Origin: Enoplosus armatus
Lineage: Eukaryota > Chordata > Actinopteri > Centrarchiformes > Enoplosidae
Direction: 5' to 3'
DNA length: 64,000 nucleotides
Assembly (NCBI RefSeq): GCF_043641665.1
Contig: NC_092190.1
Coordinates: 6,393,048-6,457,047, forward strand
Below are positions 21,210 through 34,500 of the stretch, piece by piece. Every line of letters starts with the position of its first letter. Within the stretch, counting starts at the first letter, position 1. The notes below the pieces were generated by a model. It had not been told where the DNA came from. It worked only from the letters and a program-made list of their open reading frames with translations, and made no database searches. The position numbers and the translations under genes are program-made.

Positions 21210-23275
21210 GCTGCATCCGAATTGACAGCTTAATCCATGAACTACCACATCAAGATATCAGGTGAGGCTGGTTCGTTTGGTTAGAACTGTTGGTTGCACT
21301 AATAAGAAGAATCTGTGTTGATGTGGTGATGTGTTGATGGTGGAAGTGAGACTCCGTCTAAATTAATGTAATACTAAGGATGTAAAAAAAAAAAAAAGAG
21401 AAATAAGTGAAAAGAGAAATAAACGGTAGAAGAAAAAGGAATAATGTTTAAGGAAATAGCTATATTAGTAACAATAAAAGTGTGCTAAAATAACCATGCA
21501 GTCAGATTACGATAAGTACAAGGCCAGTACTCGTCTTTAACAGTCAGACGTGTAAATTTAGACATTGTGTGAAAGTTAGCTTTGAATAGTCAAATTGGTA
21601 TCAGTAAAAATAGTAAATTAAGGATCCTGGGCCCAGGATAGTTGTTTAGATAATTGGTTAAAGGATAATTGGTTAAAGGATAAATGGTTAAAGGATAAAG
21701 TGAAGATAGAAAATAAGAGAAGATAAAGATTAAGAAAAGTGAAAAGAGAGATGAGAAAAACATAAGGGAATAAGTTCAAGCGCTGGGGGGGTGTTTGAGA
21801 GCTGATGTGTGTGTGCTGCAGGATTTTTGTTGCTGGACGGTCCGTCTCTGTCTGTGTGTGTATGTTGTGTGTGGTATGGCAGTGTGTGTGTGAGGCTGTG
21901 GAATGTTTTTTGTAATGTGTACTTGATGTATATGTAGTAGAATTTTGATTGAATAGACATATAGGTTGTGATTGGCTGCAGGAGATTAACAATTTATAAG
22001 GCAAGATATTTTTGTTGATACAGTGTTAGAAAACCAATGAGCTCTTTTTGAAGAGACTTTATAATTTGATAAAAACATGAGCCCAAAAAGGAGGACATTT
22101 ACAATTGTATAAGAGAATGAGCCCATTCAGGGACATTAATAGTTTGATAATATAATGAGCCTCTTTGGGACATTTCATAATAATTATAACAATAATAATA
22201 AGATATGAGCCTTTGCTAGGTCTGAAGACCGGCAGGGACAGTTTGTTTGCATAACCACTAGACAATAATTTGAGAAGTGAAAGGGAAAGAAAATCTCCTG
22301 ATAAAGAATATTAAAATGTGTTCTTCTGTGGTTGGTGGATTGCGCAGAAAGTAGAGGAGAAGATTGGATGGTTAAAGGTGATAAACTCTGTATTTTGGCT
22401 GTTGATTGGGAAGATATGGTTCTGGCTTTTGGGTGTACCTCGTCTCTGTCTTTGTGCTTCATACACTGAGTTAATTTTTCTTGAGGAGAGTTGGGCTGGA
22501 TGTTCGCTCCCCGACAGTCAGTGTAAACTGGAAGTCTTTGTTACTTTCAAGAGGCAGAGAAAAGGGTGGTGTCTCAGTTTTGAAGGCGGCTCCTTCTAAA
22601 AAAGAAGAGAGCAGTGAGTGAGCCCCCCCCCACTTTTTTCTTTTTCTCTCTCTGTGTAAAACAGAAAGAGAAAAGGGACAGAGAACTAGAGGTCATGCCA
22701 GATTGAAATTATATTAAAATACTTATTCTTTAAATTCATAAATTGATAAAAGTATGTATGAATATAATGAACTCTGATACATTTAATTAAGTTAAAATTG
22801 TTTAAAGAGAAACAACAAATATCTGTAGTCACCTACATACATATACACTCACATATAACTAATATTATTTCAAAATAGTCACATAACTTTCCTTACCAAT
22901 TATTGATATTTAGTTTAGGGTTCATGCAATACATATAGGGGATATTATATATTACACTTGGAGGTTTGGCAACGGACTGTGTAGTAGTATTGATTTAATT
23001 ATTTATTTGTGAAAGGTTGATTTGATTCAAATGCAGTTGAAAGCTGCAGAAGAGGATTTCATTGTCTAAGCATGATCTTGTTTGATTTGAGTTAAGATTA
23101 AGTGTTGAAATAATTTGGCAATTTAAGATTTTGTTTTTGGAACACAAACCTTTGGTTTCCTTTGAGGTTGGCAAATTTAGTAGTTTTTCTGGATTGTTCG
23201 TGATAATAAGGTGCTTCATAAACATACTTTTAATTTGGTTTTGATATAATACGAGAGTACAGGGAAGCTATCACA
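21210..23275 (+). other. Provirus leader between PBS and gag
   Basis: About 2 kb with no convincing coding region. It contains GT-rich and polypurine stretches. A retroviral leader normally holds the splice donor and packaging signal, but I cannot place either here. Confidence 0.5.
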
Positions 23276-25234
23276 ATGTCAAAGATGGACACTAAAATTA
23301 TGAAAGCAATTACCCCTGTTGATGTAGTACAGAAGAATAATCCTCTTGTCAAAGGTGTTTCAGAAATGTCGAAAAAATGGAGCAAGCGTTGGCCGGACAT
23401 TGATCAACCCTGGCCAGTGGAAGGCACTCTTAACCCAGATGTGATTAAAACAATGCAAGTGCTGGTGGCTACTTATAAAGTAGGGCAAAAGAAAGGTAAG
23501 AAGGGACAAAAACGTAAGGATAAGAGACAGACCGAGCTTGGCATTTTGCAGTTATTTGAGAGTGAGGGACAGAAAGTAGTAAAAGCCGCAAAGGAAAGGA
23601 GAGAAAGAACGGAAGAAGAGATAGGGACAAATGTGAAGGAAACAGAAAAGTTAATGGCAAAGGTCAATGCTCCCTTCTCACATACTGCCTCAGTAAAGAA
23701 GCCCCCACCTTATGAGGAAAAGGTGCAGCTCACTGATGTGTATCCTCAGCTCCCAGTGATCAGCCAGGAGGGCAATTACCACATCAAAGATGAAGACGAG
23801 CGAATAATCGAAATGGGAAAAGCCAAAACAACCATAGAAATGTATCCAACCTCCAAATCCAAGAAGAAGAAGACACGCCGGAGAGGTTTGAGTAGACTGA
23901 GGTTCAAAAGGATGGAGTTGGGAGATGAGAGTCAGAATGACTTGGATGAGGCCATTGGGGGATACAGCCAAGCAGTCAAAAAGATGTTGACTAAAGCAGA
24001 GGAAAGAGGATGTAGATCAGTAAGGAGTCCAGAAGAGAGTGATACGGATGAGAGTGAAGATGGAGCCAGTGATGAAGACTTGGAGGATGAGAGTCTTTTA
24101 TTTCTTTTCCCTACAGCATCCAGTACTGGGAAAGAAGATGAGAGACAACAGGTCCTAAGAGAGGTTGAGAACACTCTGGGCAGATGTCAATTGGACCTGG
24201 AAGAATCTGTCTGCACAGAGCGCCGACAGGCATTGAAGAAGCAGATACAGGACCTGCGGGCAACGGGAAGAGAATTGTGAAAGAGAATAGTTCAAAAAGC
24301 AGACACTTCAAAATATGCACTACGCCCAAGGAAGGAAAGGGATTTGGATAAGATGTGCCCAGTGGTTATTCGAGGTAGGAATCTGGAGTATAAGCCCTGG
24401 CAAAATACAGATATGTCTGACATTCTTGGAAAATTACCTATTCTTCAAGATGGAGCACATCCTTGGATCGCAAAGCTGGAAGAAGTTTTGGTGGGAACAC
24501 AGCCTGCCATGGGAGACATTAAGAGACTTCTGGCCAGTCTCCTTGGGATTCCAACTATGCAAGAGATTCTGCAAAATGCAGGACTTGATCGATATATGGG
24601 GACTGCAGTAAATGATCCGGAGTTGTTTGCTGCAAGTAGAGGTCAATTGTGGAGAGCATTGAGAGACATGTTCCCAACAAATGTACATCCGGACAATATT
24701 CTCATTGAGCCATTGAGTCCACAGGAAAACCCGAGGGCTTACGTGTCAAGGGTTCATCAAGTTTGGAGAAATATTACAGGGAATGATCCGGATTTGAATC
24801 AGATGGAGCAATCGATCTTGCGAGTTAAGCTACAGAAAGGGCTGCCTCTGCCAGTGAGGAGCAAACTGGCCGAGGTGGTTGGACTTGGAAGCATGACAAG
24901 AGGTGTCTACACGGATCATATAGCACACCAAGTGGAACTATATCGGAAAAAGGAGCAAGACCAGAAAGAACAGGACCAGGAGACTCTCAGAAAACTTAAT
25001 CAAATACAATTGGTAGATAACAAAAAGAAGGACAAAAACCAAGCCGTGGTGATGCAGAGTCAGTCCCAGCCAAATCAACCACCACAAACTCAGCCAGGAC
25101 AGATCCAATTTCAACCACCACAGTCATCATTTGTGACTCCCGTCGCTCCCTTTTCACAACCAGGTTTTGGCCAGTCACAATTGTGGAGAGGAAGAGGACA
25201 AGGGCTCCAAAGCCTAGGACAGTCAGAGAGATGA
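23276..25234 (+). pseudogene. gag: Retroviral gag with one in-frame stop
   Basis: One reading frame runs from ATG 23276 and is broken by TGA at 24278-24280. The same frame continues open through 24281-25234, so a single stop separates two gag segments. The first 334 residues are lysine-rich and resemble matrix plus linker, with a PPPY late-domain motif at residues 143-146 and an acidic stretch near the end. The second segment resembles a gamma/epsilon-type capsid, followed by a charged helix and a Gln/Pro-rich tail. No Cys-His zinc knuckle is visible before the frame ends near the deletion junction. The stop lies between the matrix-like and capsid-like parts, not at the usual gag/pol border, so inactivation is more likely than programmed readthrough. 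Confidence 0.7.
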
Positions 25235-26472
25235 TGACATTTCTTGGCATTGCTGGTTACTCTTCAGCATGGGTAGAGGATTATGCCAGTCTAACAGGGC
25301 CTTTGAGAGCCATGATCAAAGCTACTGGAAATACCCAACTTCATTGTAACCTGACCTGGACCCAGGAGGGTCTTGTGGCATTTGAGACCTTGAAGCAAAG
25401 GTTGCAGAAGGCACCAGCACTAGCATTGCCAGACTATTCTAAGAACTTTTTGCTGTATGTGTCTACATCCACTGGGTGTAGATATGCATGTGCAGTTCTT
25501 TGTCAGCCAACGGGTACAGGGACAAGTCCTCAGCCTATTTCTTATTACTCCACTGCTTATTCAGAAGCAGAGTTGGGGTTACCACTGTGCTACAGAGCAA
25601 TGGTGGGAGTTCATTTGATGTATGACAAAGCGTCAGCTGTGACTATGGGTTATCCTGTGACAATTCTTACCCATCACAGTCTCAGAAATCTTTTAAATTA
25701 TGGCAAATATACATTGACCATGCCTAGGCTCAGAGACTATCATAGACTCTTGGAACAGGAAGATGTTACCCTGGCAAGATGTGCTACGGTAAATCCAGCT
25801 GAAAATTTGCCAACTCCAGAGGATGGGGAACCACACGATTGTGTTCTAGAAGCAGAGAAATACTCAAGACTCAGGTCAGATTTGCAAGCTCTTCCATTGC
25901 AAGAGGCAGATCTGGAGTATTGGACTGATGGGTCCTGCTATCGAGTAGGAGACACATTGAGTGCTGGCTATGCAGTAGTGAAAGCACAAGGAACTGAATT
26001 TGTTGTTGAGAAAGCAGAAGTAATACCACAGCCTGCATCGGCGCAACTTGCTGAGCTAGTGGGGCTGACAGAAGCATGTTTGTTGGCAGAAGGAAAACGG
26101 GTGACAATATATACAGATTCTGCTTATGCGCATAATGTGTGTCACTTGTTTGGAGCAGTGTGGAGAAATCGAGGATTTAAGAAAACGGATGGTTCTCCTA
26201 TACAGCATCATGCTCAGATAATGAAGTTGTTGCATGCTATGATGAAGCCTAAAGAAATAGCAATAGCTAAGTGTGCTGCACATAAAAAAGACATGTCAAG
26301 GGTTACACTCGGTAATAAAGCAGCAGATGAGGCTGCAAAAGCAGTCACAGGAGCAGATAAATTGGGTAAGGTCTTTTTGGTCACTCATGAGGTGGACTTG
26401 GAAGATAAAATTACACTCAGAGATGTGGTTTCAATGCAGGAAGCTGCCTCTAGGATAGATAAACAATTGTAG
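25200..26472 (+). pseudogene. pol: Truncated retroviral pol: RT C-terminal part and RNase H
   Basis: The frame, open from 25183, overlaps the end of gag and enters retroviral RT thumb/connection sequence (a FLGIAGY-type motif). A complete-looking RNase H domain follows. Its acidic residues are visible as WTDGS (D about residue 249), AELVGLTEA (E about 291) and YTDSAY (D about 312), with a later CAAH and a final ADEAAK. Protease and the RT fingers/palm with the YxDD site are missing, consistent with an internal deletion joining the gag tail to the RT thumb near 25200. The frame stops at TAG 26470-26472, before any integrase zinc-binding or DDE motif. Confidence 0.75.
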
Positions 26473-27737
26473 CAAGATTGTTGGAGTTACAGGTAGTGAG
26501 ATTACTTGGGATGGATGAGTTTACATTCCAAATTGGATTTAGAATGGTAAAGGGGGGAAATAGAAAATTGAATTGTAAAATGTGTACAATTTCTCTACAT
26601 TCCATTATACATTTCACAAATATGTCATCATTTTGATAATAGGATTATGAACTGAACATTGTGAAAATATGAAAACAAGGTGAATTAATTGCAAATTACT
26701 ATACTGCATCTGATGTTTTTGCAAAGATACTGGCTGGTGTTTTCTTTTTTCCCAGGACAATAATGGGGAGAGCAATGTGAAGGTGGCAGCTTGTCCAGGG
26801 ATCCCCACAGTCTCCATGGACTCAAACACTCACACATGGACATTGAAAATGGACAAGGGGACCCTGAACAAGGATACTGTAACAATAAAATTGATAAGTC
26901 TTATTCAGAACACTATGGGGACTACATTCAATTGTTTAGTATGTTAGTATAGTTTTTATATTCATATGTTATTGAGTTTTGTTTATTAATTTGTAACCTG
27001 TGTTAGTAATAGCTACATTATATGTCCTTATATACATCAGTACAGGGGACATTGAAGTAGAACAATTAGTTTAGTTAACAATGATTTTGTTCAATTAAAG
27101 GTGTTTTTGACTTTTATATAATTACATGAGTGATAATCAAGTGTGTATGGAGTATAAGACTGAGGAAAAGAAAATGTTTTTGGGGTTTATTCATTTTAAT
27201 TGTTTTGAGTAGAATGTTTCTGTTATGTTGTGGATACCTTAGGATCTCAGATATTTGTTTTGTTTCGGTGGTTAGGGATAGTGATGTTAGGTAGGGAAAG
27301 GTCCACTGGAAGGTGCGATGGGTCGACCAGCCTGACTTTGGACATTTTTATTTTTTTTCTGAGTATTCCTATACGTATTTGCTTAACATCCTGCTCTTAC
27401 AGTATTTTTAGAACTCTTATTTCTTAATTAGCTTGGAGTGCCTGATCGGTGGTTGCCTTGGGCAGAGGGACCATGAGAGAGTTTTCCTGTCTTGATTGTT
27501 TGATGGATATTAAAGGAAAGATGGCTGCCAGACAAGTTTTTCTCTCTCATACTCCGTAAATTTACCAAATTTCAAAATTTATTACACTACAAAATTCATA
27601 TATTACTGAGGCTATGCGGTAACAAGCATGGATGGAAGGGATTTCATGAATATTCTGTGTGTGTCATTAAATGACACTTACGTGGCTAATTGCAAATATG
27701 ACTGATTTTTCATGTATTGCGGGACTTAAAAAGTCCC
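26473..27737 (+). other. Provirus 3' interior, no gene recognised
   Basis: The 1.26 kb between the pol remnant and the polypurine tract has only short open frames in any direction. No envelope features (surface/transmembrane heptads, CX6CC-like motif) could be recognised, so integrase and envelope appear deleted or decayed. Confidence 0.55.
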
Positions 27738-27748
27738 GAGGGGGGAAA
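27738..27748 (+). promoter_or_regulatory. Polypurine tract
   Basis: GAGGGGGGAAA lies 2 bp before the 3' LTR, the usual position for plus-strand priming in retroviruses. Confidence 0.75.
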
Positions 27749-27750
27749 TC

Positions 27751-28264
27751 TGATGTGTATTATTTGATACTAATCATAAAAGTAGTCTTTTCATAAAATG
27801 ATATACAGTACAAAGTTGCCACGTATGCAAATGTTCCAGGTGAACAACTAAGCAGATGTTGGGGCCCCATACCTATAAGATTCATTATTGTTTGGATGAG
27901 GTCTCCTTGGTGTGTAGGAGTTATGGAGGTCTCTTTTCCTAACCCCTAGGCTGCTGTGCAAATAACTTGTCTATCATCGGGTTTTGGGGTACTGAGGGAC
28001 CCTAGGGAGACATAAGTGTACAGACTCATGTGTTATAGTAGGATCCCATGTATGTCTAAATGTATAAAAGATGAGTTTGAACAGTGTTCGAGGCAGCAGT
28101 ACTGATTCGGCTACGGGTGCTGTACAGGTTAAGATGCGCATGCCTGTTGATCCTGATCTTTGATGCAAATAAAGAATATTATGTGAAAAGTCAGTATCAG
28201 CGGAGTTTCCTTCCATCATCGGATCATCGCCTACATCTGGGGAATGAAGAAGAAATTAACAACA
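27751..28264 (+). repeat. Provirus 3' LTR
   Basis: The LTR is 514 bp and runs from TGATGTGTAT to TTAACAACA. It differs from the 5' LTR at nine aligned sites (5' LTR positions 20693, 20781, 20832, 20887, 20975, 21006, 21028, 21050, 21056). The CCAC target duplication follows. Confidence 0.85.
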
Positions 28265-28596
28265 CCACCAACCGTTCTGTGTGGGTGAGGTCTCTTTTTT
28301 TCTCTCTCTCTATATATCTATGTTCTATATTTTTATCACATCAGTGAGTCACATCCTACAGTTGCACTGACATACAGTACTCCTTTATTATGATCCACAT
28401 GGACACTGCAGGTTTTCAGTCAATCCCACAACAGCACACCTTCCCACAGCCTGTGGACGTCCACGTGAAAACGCACCTGCTCAGTTTTTGCATCTAATTA
28501 TCCAGATTTAATGGCGCAGCTGTGTGTCGCTCCGGTTTCTCAGTCGTCATCTTTGGTCTCGTCTGGCGGCAGAGAGAAGCCGAGAGGACCGGAGCC
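28265..28596 (+). promoter_or_regulatory. Putative promoter and 5' UTR of gene B
   Basis: This block is conserved before genes B, C, D and E. It includes two E-boxes, CACGTG 28462-28467 and CACCTG 28474-28479, about 120-135 bp before the ATG. An AT-rich TTTAAT at about 28507-28512 could act as a weak TATA. A short upstream ORF (ATG 28511 to TGA 28612) overlaps the main start in another frame. Only the conservation and motifs are seen; promoter activity is inferred. Confidence 0.45.
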
Positions 28597-31500
28597 ATGG
28601 CATCCGCACTGATGGCTTGGGTTTGTATCGGTTTAACACTAGCCCAGCTCAACAACGCAGAAAGCCACCGGTACGCACACGGACATTTGGCCGGCCAGGA
28701 GGAGGTTTCTGACGGCAACGAGCAGCGGTTCGAGGCGGCTCCAGAAGACTGGACCGACCGAAGTTTCCCAGCGCCGGTCTGGAATTTCCTCCGAGGTGAA
28801 AACCTGCTGCCCACCTGTGTTTGAAAATAAAGAAGCATTGAAAGAGTTTTAATTCAGCCTCATATATCTCAACTTGTAGGTAGGAGCAATCTAAAAATCA
28901 TTTTGAAACTTGATTAATGTTATTTGAAAAATAGGAAATACTGTTTTTGTTAATTAAAAAAAAGCCAGTATTGGCCAATATAGTCCATAAACCTGTGATT
29001 ACATCAATGCGATATAATCAATATAATTAGTTCCAATTTTAATAATTTATTAATCTGAAGACTGAAGAGGTCTTGCCTCACCATTTTACATTCACACCAC
29101 TCTTCAGGCCAGGCCTCAATGTCAAGGTTCTTTTTACATTGCACATTTTAAATTTGACCTTTTCCATTTAACTTTTTAATTTGAGCATTACAATTGGGGG
29201 TAGGATAATATGATTTATAAAATACATTTCTCTTAAAATGTTAATTTCCCCCTTTAATTTAATCTCTGCGCAGAATTACCCTGCAAGTCCCCAAATGCCT
29301 ACCGGGCCTGTCTTTCAAGACCTATTAGCACTGTTCATCAGAGGTATGGCCTGTGGAAAGGAACTGTTCTTGTTTCTGGATGTTTTGGTGCACAGTGCTC
29401 TGTAGTACCTACCAGAGGGGAGAAGATGGAACAGGTTGTGGGGGTGTGATGGGTCTGCAGTGATGTTTCCTGACTCTGGAGATGTACAAGTCCTGAATGG
29501 AGGGCAGGTTGGCACCAATGATTTTTTTTTAAGTCTGTTAGACTGGAGGATTGCAGTGTAGAACTGAATCAGCAGCTCCTGAGGCAGGTTTAACTTCCAG
29601 AGCTGACGCAGGAGGTACATCCTCTGCTGGGCCTTCTTGATGATTGTGTCAATGCCCACTTTAGGTCCTGGGGCATTGTGGATCCCAGAAAGCTGAAGAT
29701 TTCTACAGCAGACACAGTGCTCTTTAGTATGGTGATGGGGGGCAGTGTTGGGGAGGCCCCTTCTGAAGTCTATTGTCCTCCACAGTTTTGAGCGTGTTCA
29801 GGTTGTGACTGGACCAGAGGGCCAGCTGTTCAATCTCCTGTCTGTATGCAGACTCTTCACCGTCCCCGATGAGGCCGATTGTGGTGTTCAGGAGTTTAAC
29901 AGACCGATCTCCTGAGGTGCAGTTGTTGGTGTAGGGGGAGAGCACACATCCCTTGGGGGCGACAGTGCTTGATGGTCTGGGTGCTGGATGTGATTTCCCC
30001 AGCCTCACCTGCTGCCTCCTGTCTGTCAGGAAGTTTGTGATCGACTGACAGGTGGGAGCTGGCACAGTGAGCTGGGTCAGTTTAGTTTAACGGGTTAATG
30101 CATGGCTCCATGCAGCAATTTCTCCTTTCATACATTTCGTTTTTTTTCCCTTACAGATAAAACAAAAGACATACAACTTCTTACTCAGTGAGCTTTGGTG
30201 GTACCAATATGTCAGACTGTGTTACCTTTGGACAGAGCCAGGCTAGCTGTTTCCAGTCTTTGTGCTAAGCTAAACAAATCATTTTCTGGCTAGAGCTTCA
30301 TATTTAGCGTACAGACATGAGAGCGGTGTTGATCTTATCTAACTATTGGCAAGTAAATGAGCGTGTTTCCCAAAATGTTAAACTTTCCTTTTTTGATCTC
30401 TGGTATCATTTGCCTTTTTTGTCTCATTCCAGGGAGTGGGAAAAAATATTTCAACCAGCCACAGTATCGCTGCAGTAATGGAACGCTTTCCCTGCGCTTT
30501 TCACTCATCAGATACACAAATCTGCGTCTGGAAGGTCTGCGTCGTCCACCTACAGTATGTTTTTGCCTTTAGAAAATGGAATGACAGCTGTTGTCAAACC
30601 TTTTTCCACAGATGGGGTGCGGTTGTTGTCACTGCCTGACAAGTGTAGCAGTTCAGTTCATATTTATAGGTGGTGGTTGCTGGTGAAGCTTCCCTATACT
30701 GGCTGCCACACAGCAATACAGGTAAAATGTTTATTTTCTTTGTCCAATGAGTGTGACTTCAGGTTATTCCTTTCACTGAACCAGCATCTGCAACAGTTAG
30801 TGGTGTGCTACAGATGTCTTCCCTTTTCATACAGATTTTTGGGAAATTAATGATGTAAGATCAGTGAATTAAAGGATAAGGGTGATATATTTTTCTTGTC
30901 AACAAATTTCATTAAGACAAAAAAACAACAATCTACTAACAAGTATTTTGATTCCCACATACAAATTTAGAATAATGGCACTTATCCTTTTAAATTAATG
31001 ACAATTGTGAGCGTATTTCAATGTCTAATAAACGTAATTATAAATAAAAGTGAATTTTGTGCATAAGAGACTCATTCGGTATCCTGTTTGTATTGAACCT
31101 TGTGTTGCTATAGCCTACTTTAATGCTACAACATTCAATTCAGACTTCTTGGCAGTGTTACTAGAAATGTTACAGCTGTAGCTCTGCCCTGCTGAGATTG
31201 GCCTCATGACGTATTTATGTAAAAGTGACTCTGGCACTTATTCAGACATGAGGGTGACATGTGAAAATACCAGCACATTGATGTAACAAGGTGCATGTCT
31301 GAAAGGGGCTCATGTTTTAGGCCAAGTCACTTCATTTGGAACTGGAGGTCTGCTGCTCTTAATCGGTCATGTTCAAGTAACTTTTTTTTTTACGAGCCAA
31401 TAAACTGACCACAATAAACAGTTTTTGCTCGATGTCGATGCAGTTATGACTATAATACTTCTTTTGATGACTCCTACAATTAATGACAATTTTGTCTATT

Positions 31501-34500
31501 CCTAGACTGGAGATGGAATTGATTTCCGCCCGTTGAAACTGCATTACTTCGACCGTCTTCTGCAGGAGAACATGACAGGCATGGCCGTCTGTGAGAGTCC
31601 AGTAATGTCGGCGCGAGCAGCGTCACCACTGGTGACTTGTAGAACAACACATGTCACTGTGACGCTGCCTCGTGAAACTAAACTGAGGAAGGTGAAAGAG
31701 CTTGGTAAGGAGTGTTGGAGCCATTTCTGTTTTGCATTCTTGAACTATTATTTTGCTGAATTAGTTATTTTTATGCATCATAATATTATCAGTTGATGTT
31801 AAATATTAATTTATATGGGGTTGGTGGTCAGGGTGAGAGCTAATTTAGGGGAGAGCAACAGGTGTCCCTGCATAGCAGAAGGGCAAACAGTTTTTGACTG
31901 TGAAATTCTTGTTTCTGACATTATAAATACATGCACATACTGCTCCTGCATGAGCATGCACAAAACCACTTTTTCTTCTATCAGTAACAATAACATTAAA
32001 GGTATTTCACGCTTATTTGAGGGTTTAAACGGCACAGGTGACTTAAACATTACATGACAATTTTAGGAGCGGAGAAGCTCGAGGGGAAGTAGGGGTGGTA
32101 AACCCAATAGTTAAGGTGAAAGCTGTCTGAGAGTTTGCTTTTTTGGCAGATTTTTTCTCCAACAAAGAATACTCGGTGAGACAGTGGAGGACCCCCAGTA
32201 CATTATTTGTGGAGATATCAAAGTTACCTGACAGGGTAAGTCGAGCGCAAAACATGTTACAACACACTGTTAAATCATTTTAATGAGAAAACTGACATGA
32301 AGAATGTTCACAGGATTCTGGCTTTGAACTGGTTTATGTTGACACTACTGGGAAACTGTGCACAATGCTGGCAGCTTGCTCCCCGATGTTGCCAAAAAAA
32401 GTTGTGAGGCATCATGTCAGGAGATCACTGGAGGAACCGGATTTATTTGACCTGTGGGGCTTTGATGATATTCCTCCTGGACCATTCGATCCGCAAACAA
32501 CACAGACAACGGCCAGCTCAGTAACTGATACAAACACAGACACAACAGAGGAAACGGTTTATGATGAAGGAATTTATGAGTTGTGGGGAATTGAAGAAAT
32601 TCCTGAAGGGCCATACACTGGAATAGACGTAGAGATTCCAGGGTCTACTGTTTCCACGACAACGCTGGCCTCCACTGCTACTCCAGCCACAACGACCACT
32701 GCTACGACGACCACCACCACTACGCCTGCCACAACAACGACCACCACCACTACGCCTGCCACAACAACAACAACCACCGCTGCCCCTGCCACGACAACAA
32801 CGACCACCATCACACCCGGTGCCACGACAACAACGACCACCACCACACCCGGTGCCACGACAGCAACCACCGCTGCACCTGTCACAACCCTGACCACCAC
32901 CTCCGTACCTGTCGCGACGACCACCACCGCTTCGACAACCACAACCACCACTACCGCTGCGCCTGCCATGACAATCACCACCACTGCTGCCAGGGCGACC
33001 ACCACCACCACTGCACCTGCCACAGTGACTACCACCACAGCTACTCAGCCTGTCACGACGACCACAATGTCCTCAAAAACGACCACTGCTGCTCCTGCCA
33101 CGACAACGCCCTCCACAACAACGGCCACCACTGCTGCTCCTGCCACTACAACGAAGACCACCACCGCTACGCCTGCCACAACGACAACCACCACCACTAC
33201 GCCTGCCACAACAACAACAACCACCGCTGCGCCTGCCACGACAACAACGACCACCATCACAGCCGGTGCCACGACACCAACCACCGCTGCACCTGTCACA
33301 ACGCCGAACACCACCTCCGTACCTGTCGTGATGACCACCACCGCTTCGACAACCACAACCACCACTACCGCTGCGCCTGCCATGACAATCACCACCACTG
33401 CTGCCAGGGCGACCACCACCACCACTTCACGTGCCACGGTGACCACCACCACAGCTACTCAGCCTGTCACGACGACCACAATGTCCTCAACAATGACGAC
33501 GACCACTGCTGCACTTGCCACGACTACCACAGCACCCTCCACAACAATGGCCACCACTGCTGCTCCTGCCACAACAACGACCACCACCACTACGCCTGCC
33601 ACAACAACACCAATAACCACCACGGCGCCTGCCACGACAACGACGACGACCACCACACCCGGTGCCACGACACCAACCACCGCTGCACCTGTCACAACGC
33701 CGACCACCACCTCCGTACCTGTCGCGACGACCACCACAGCTTCGACAACCACAACCACCACTACCGCTGCGCCTGCCATGACAATCACCACCACTGCACC
33801 TGCCACGGTGACCACCACCACAGCTACTCAGACTGTCACGACGACCACAATGTCCTCAACAACGACGACGACCACTGCTGCACCTGCCACGACTACCACA
33901 ATGTCCTCAACAACGACGACGACCACTGCTGCACCTGCCACGACTACCACAACACCCTCCACAACAACGGCCACCACTGCTGCTCCTGCCACGACAACGC
34001 CATCCACAACAATGGCCACCACTGCTGCACCTGCCACGACTACCACAACACCCTCCATAACAAAGGCCACCACTGTTGCTACTGCCACAACAACGACCGC
34101 CACCACTACGCCTGCCACAACAACACCAATAACCACCGCTGCGCCTGCCACGGTGACCACCAGCACCACTGCACCTGCCACGGTGACCACCACCACAGCT
34201 ACTCAGCCTGTGACGACGACCACTGCCGCACCTGCCACGACTACCACAACGCCCTCCACAACAACGGCCACCACTGCTGCTCCTGCCACGACAACGTCCT
34301 CCACAACAACGCCCACCACTGCTGCTCCTGCGACGGCCACGAGCACCGGCTCGCCGGCCACGAGCGCCGGCTCGACGACCACCACAGGCACCTCCTCCAC
34401 GACCAATAGCGCCTCCACGACTAGCGCTAGCTCGACAACCACCAGCGGCGCTTTCTCCACGACCAGCAGTACCTCTGCTGCTCCTGCCACGACTATTTCC

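Larger units (their letters stand above)
20671..28264 (+). mobile_element. Defective endogenous retrovirus (complete LTRs, internal deletions)
   Basis: Two 514-bp LTRs starting TG and ending CA flank a 6.6 kb interior. A 4-bp target duplication, CCAC, lies at 20667-20670 and 28265-28268. The order is PBS, a roughly 2 kb leader, a gag with one in-frame stop, a pol fragment with only the RT C-terminal part and RNase H, then 1.2 kb without a recognisable gene, a polypurine tract and the 3' LTR. Protease, the RT catalytic core, integrase and envelope are not seen, so it cannot be autonomous. Gag with a PPPY late-domain motif and the RNase H type suggest a gamma/epsilon-like lineage. The uninterrupted site is seen in the D-E spacer near 63466. 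Confidence 0.85.

Noticed and set aside
24996..25250. Minus-strand frames overlapping gag and pol of the provirus
   Set aside because: Antisense shadows of the retroviral frames with no supporting features.
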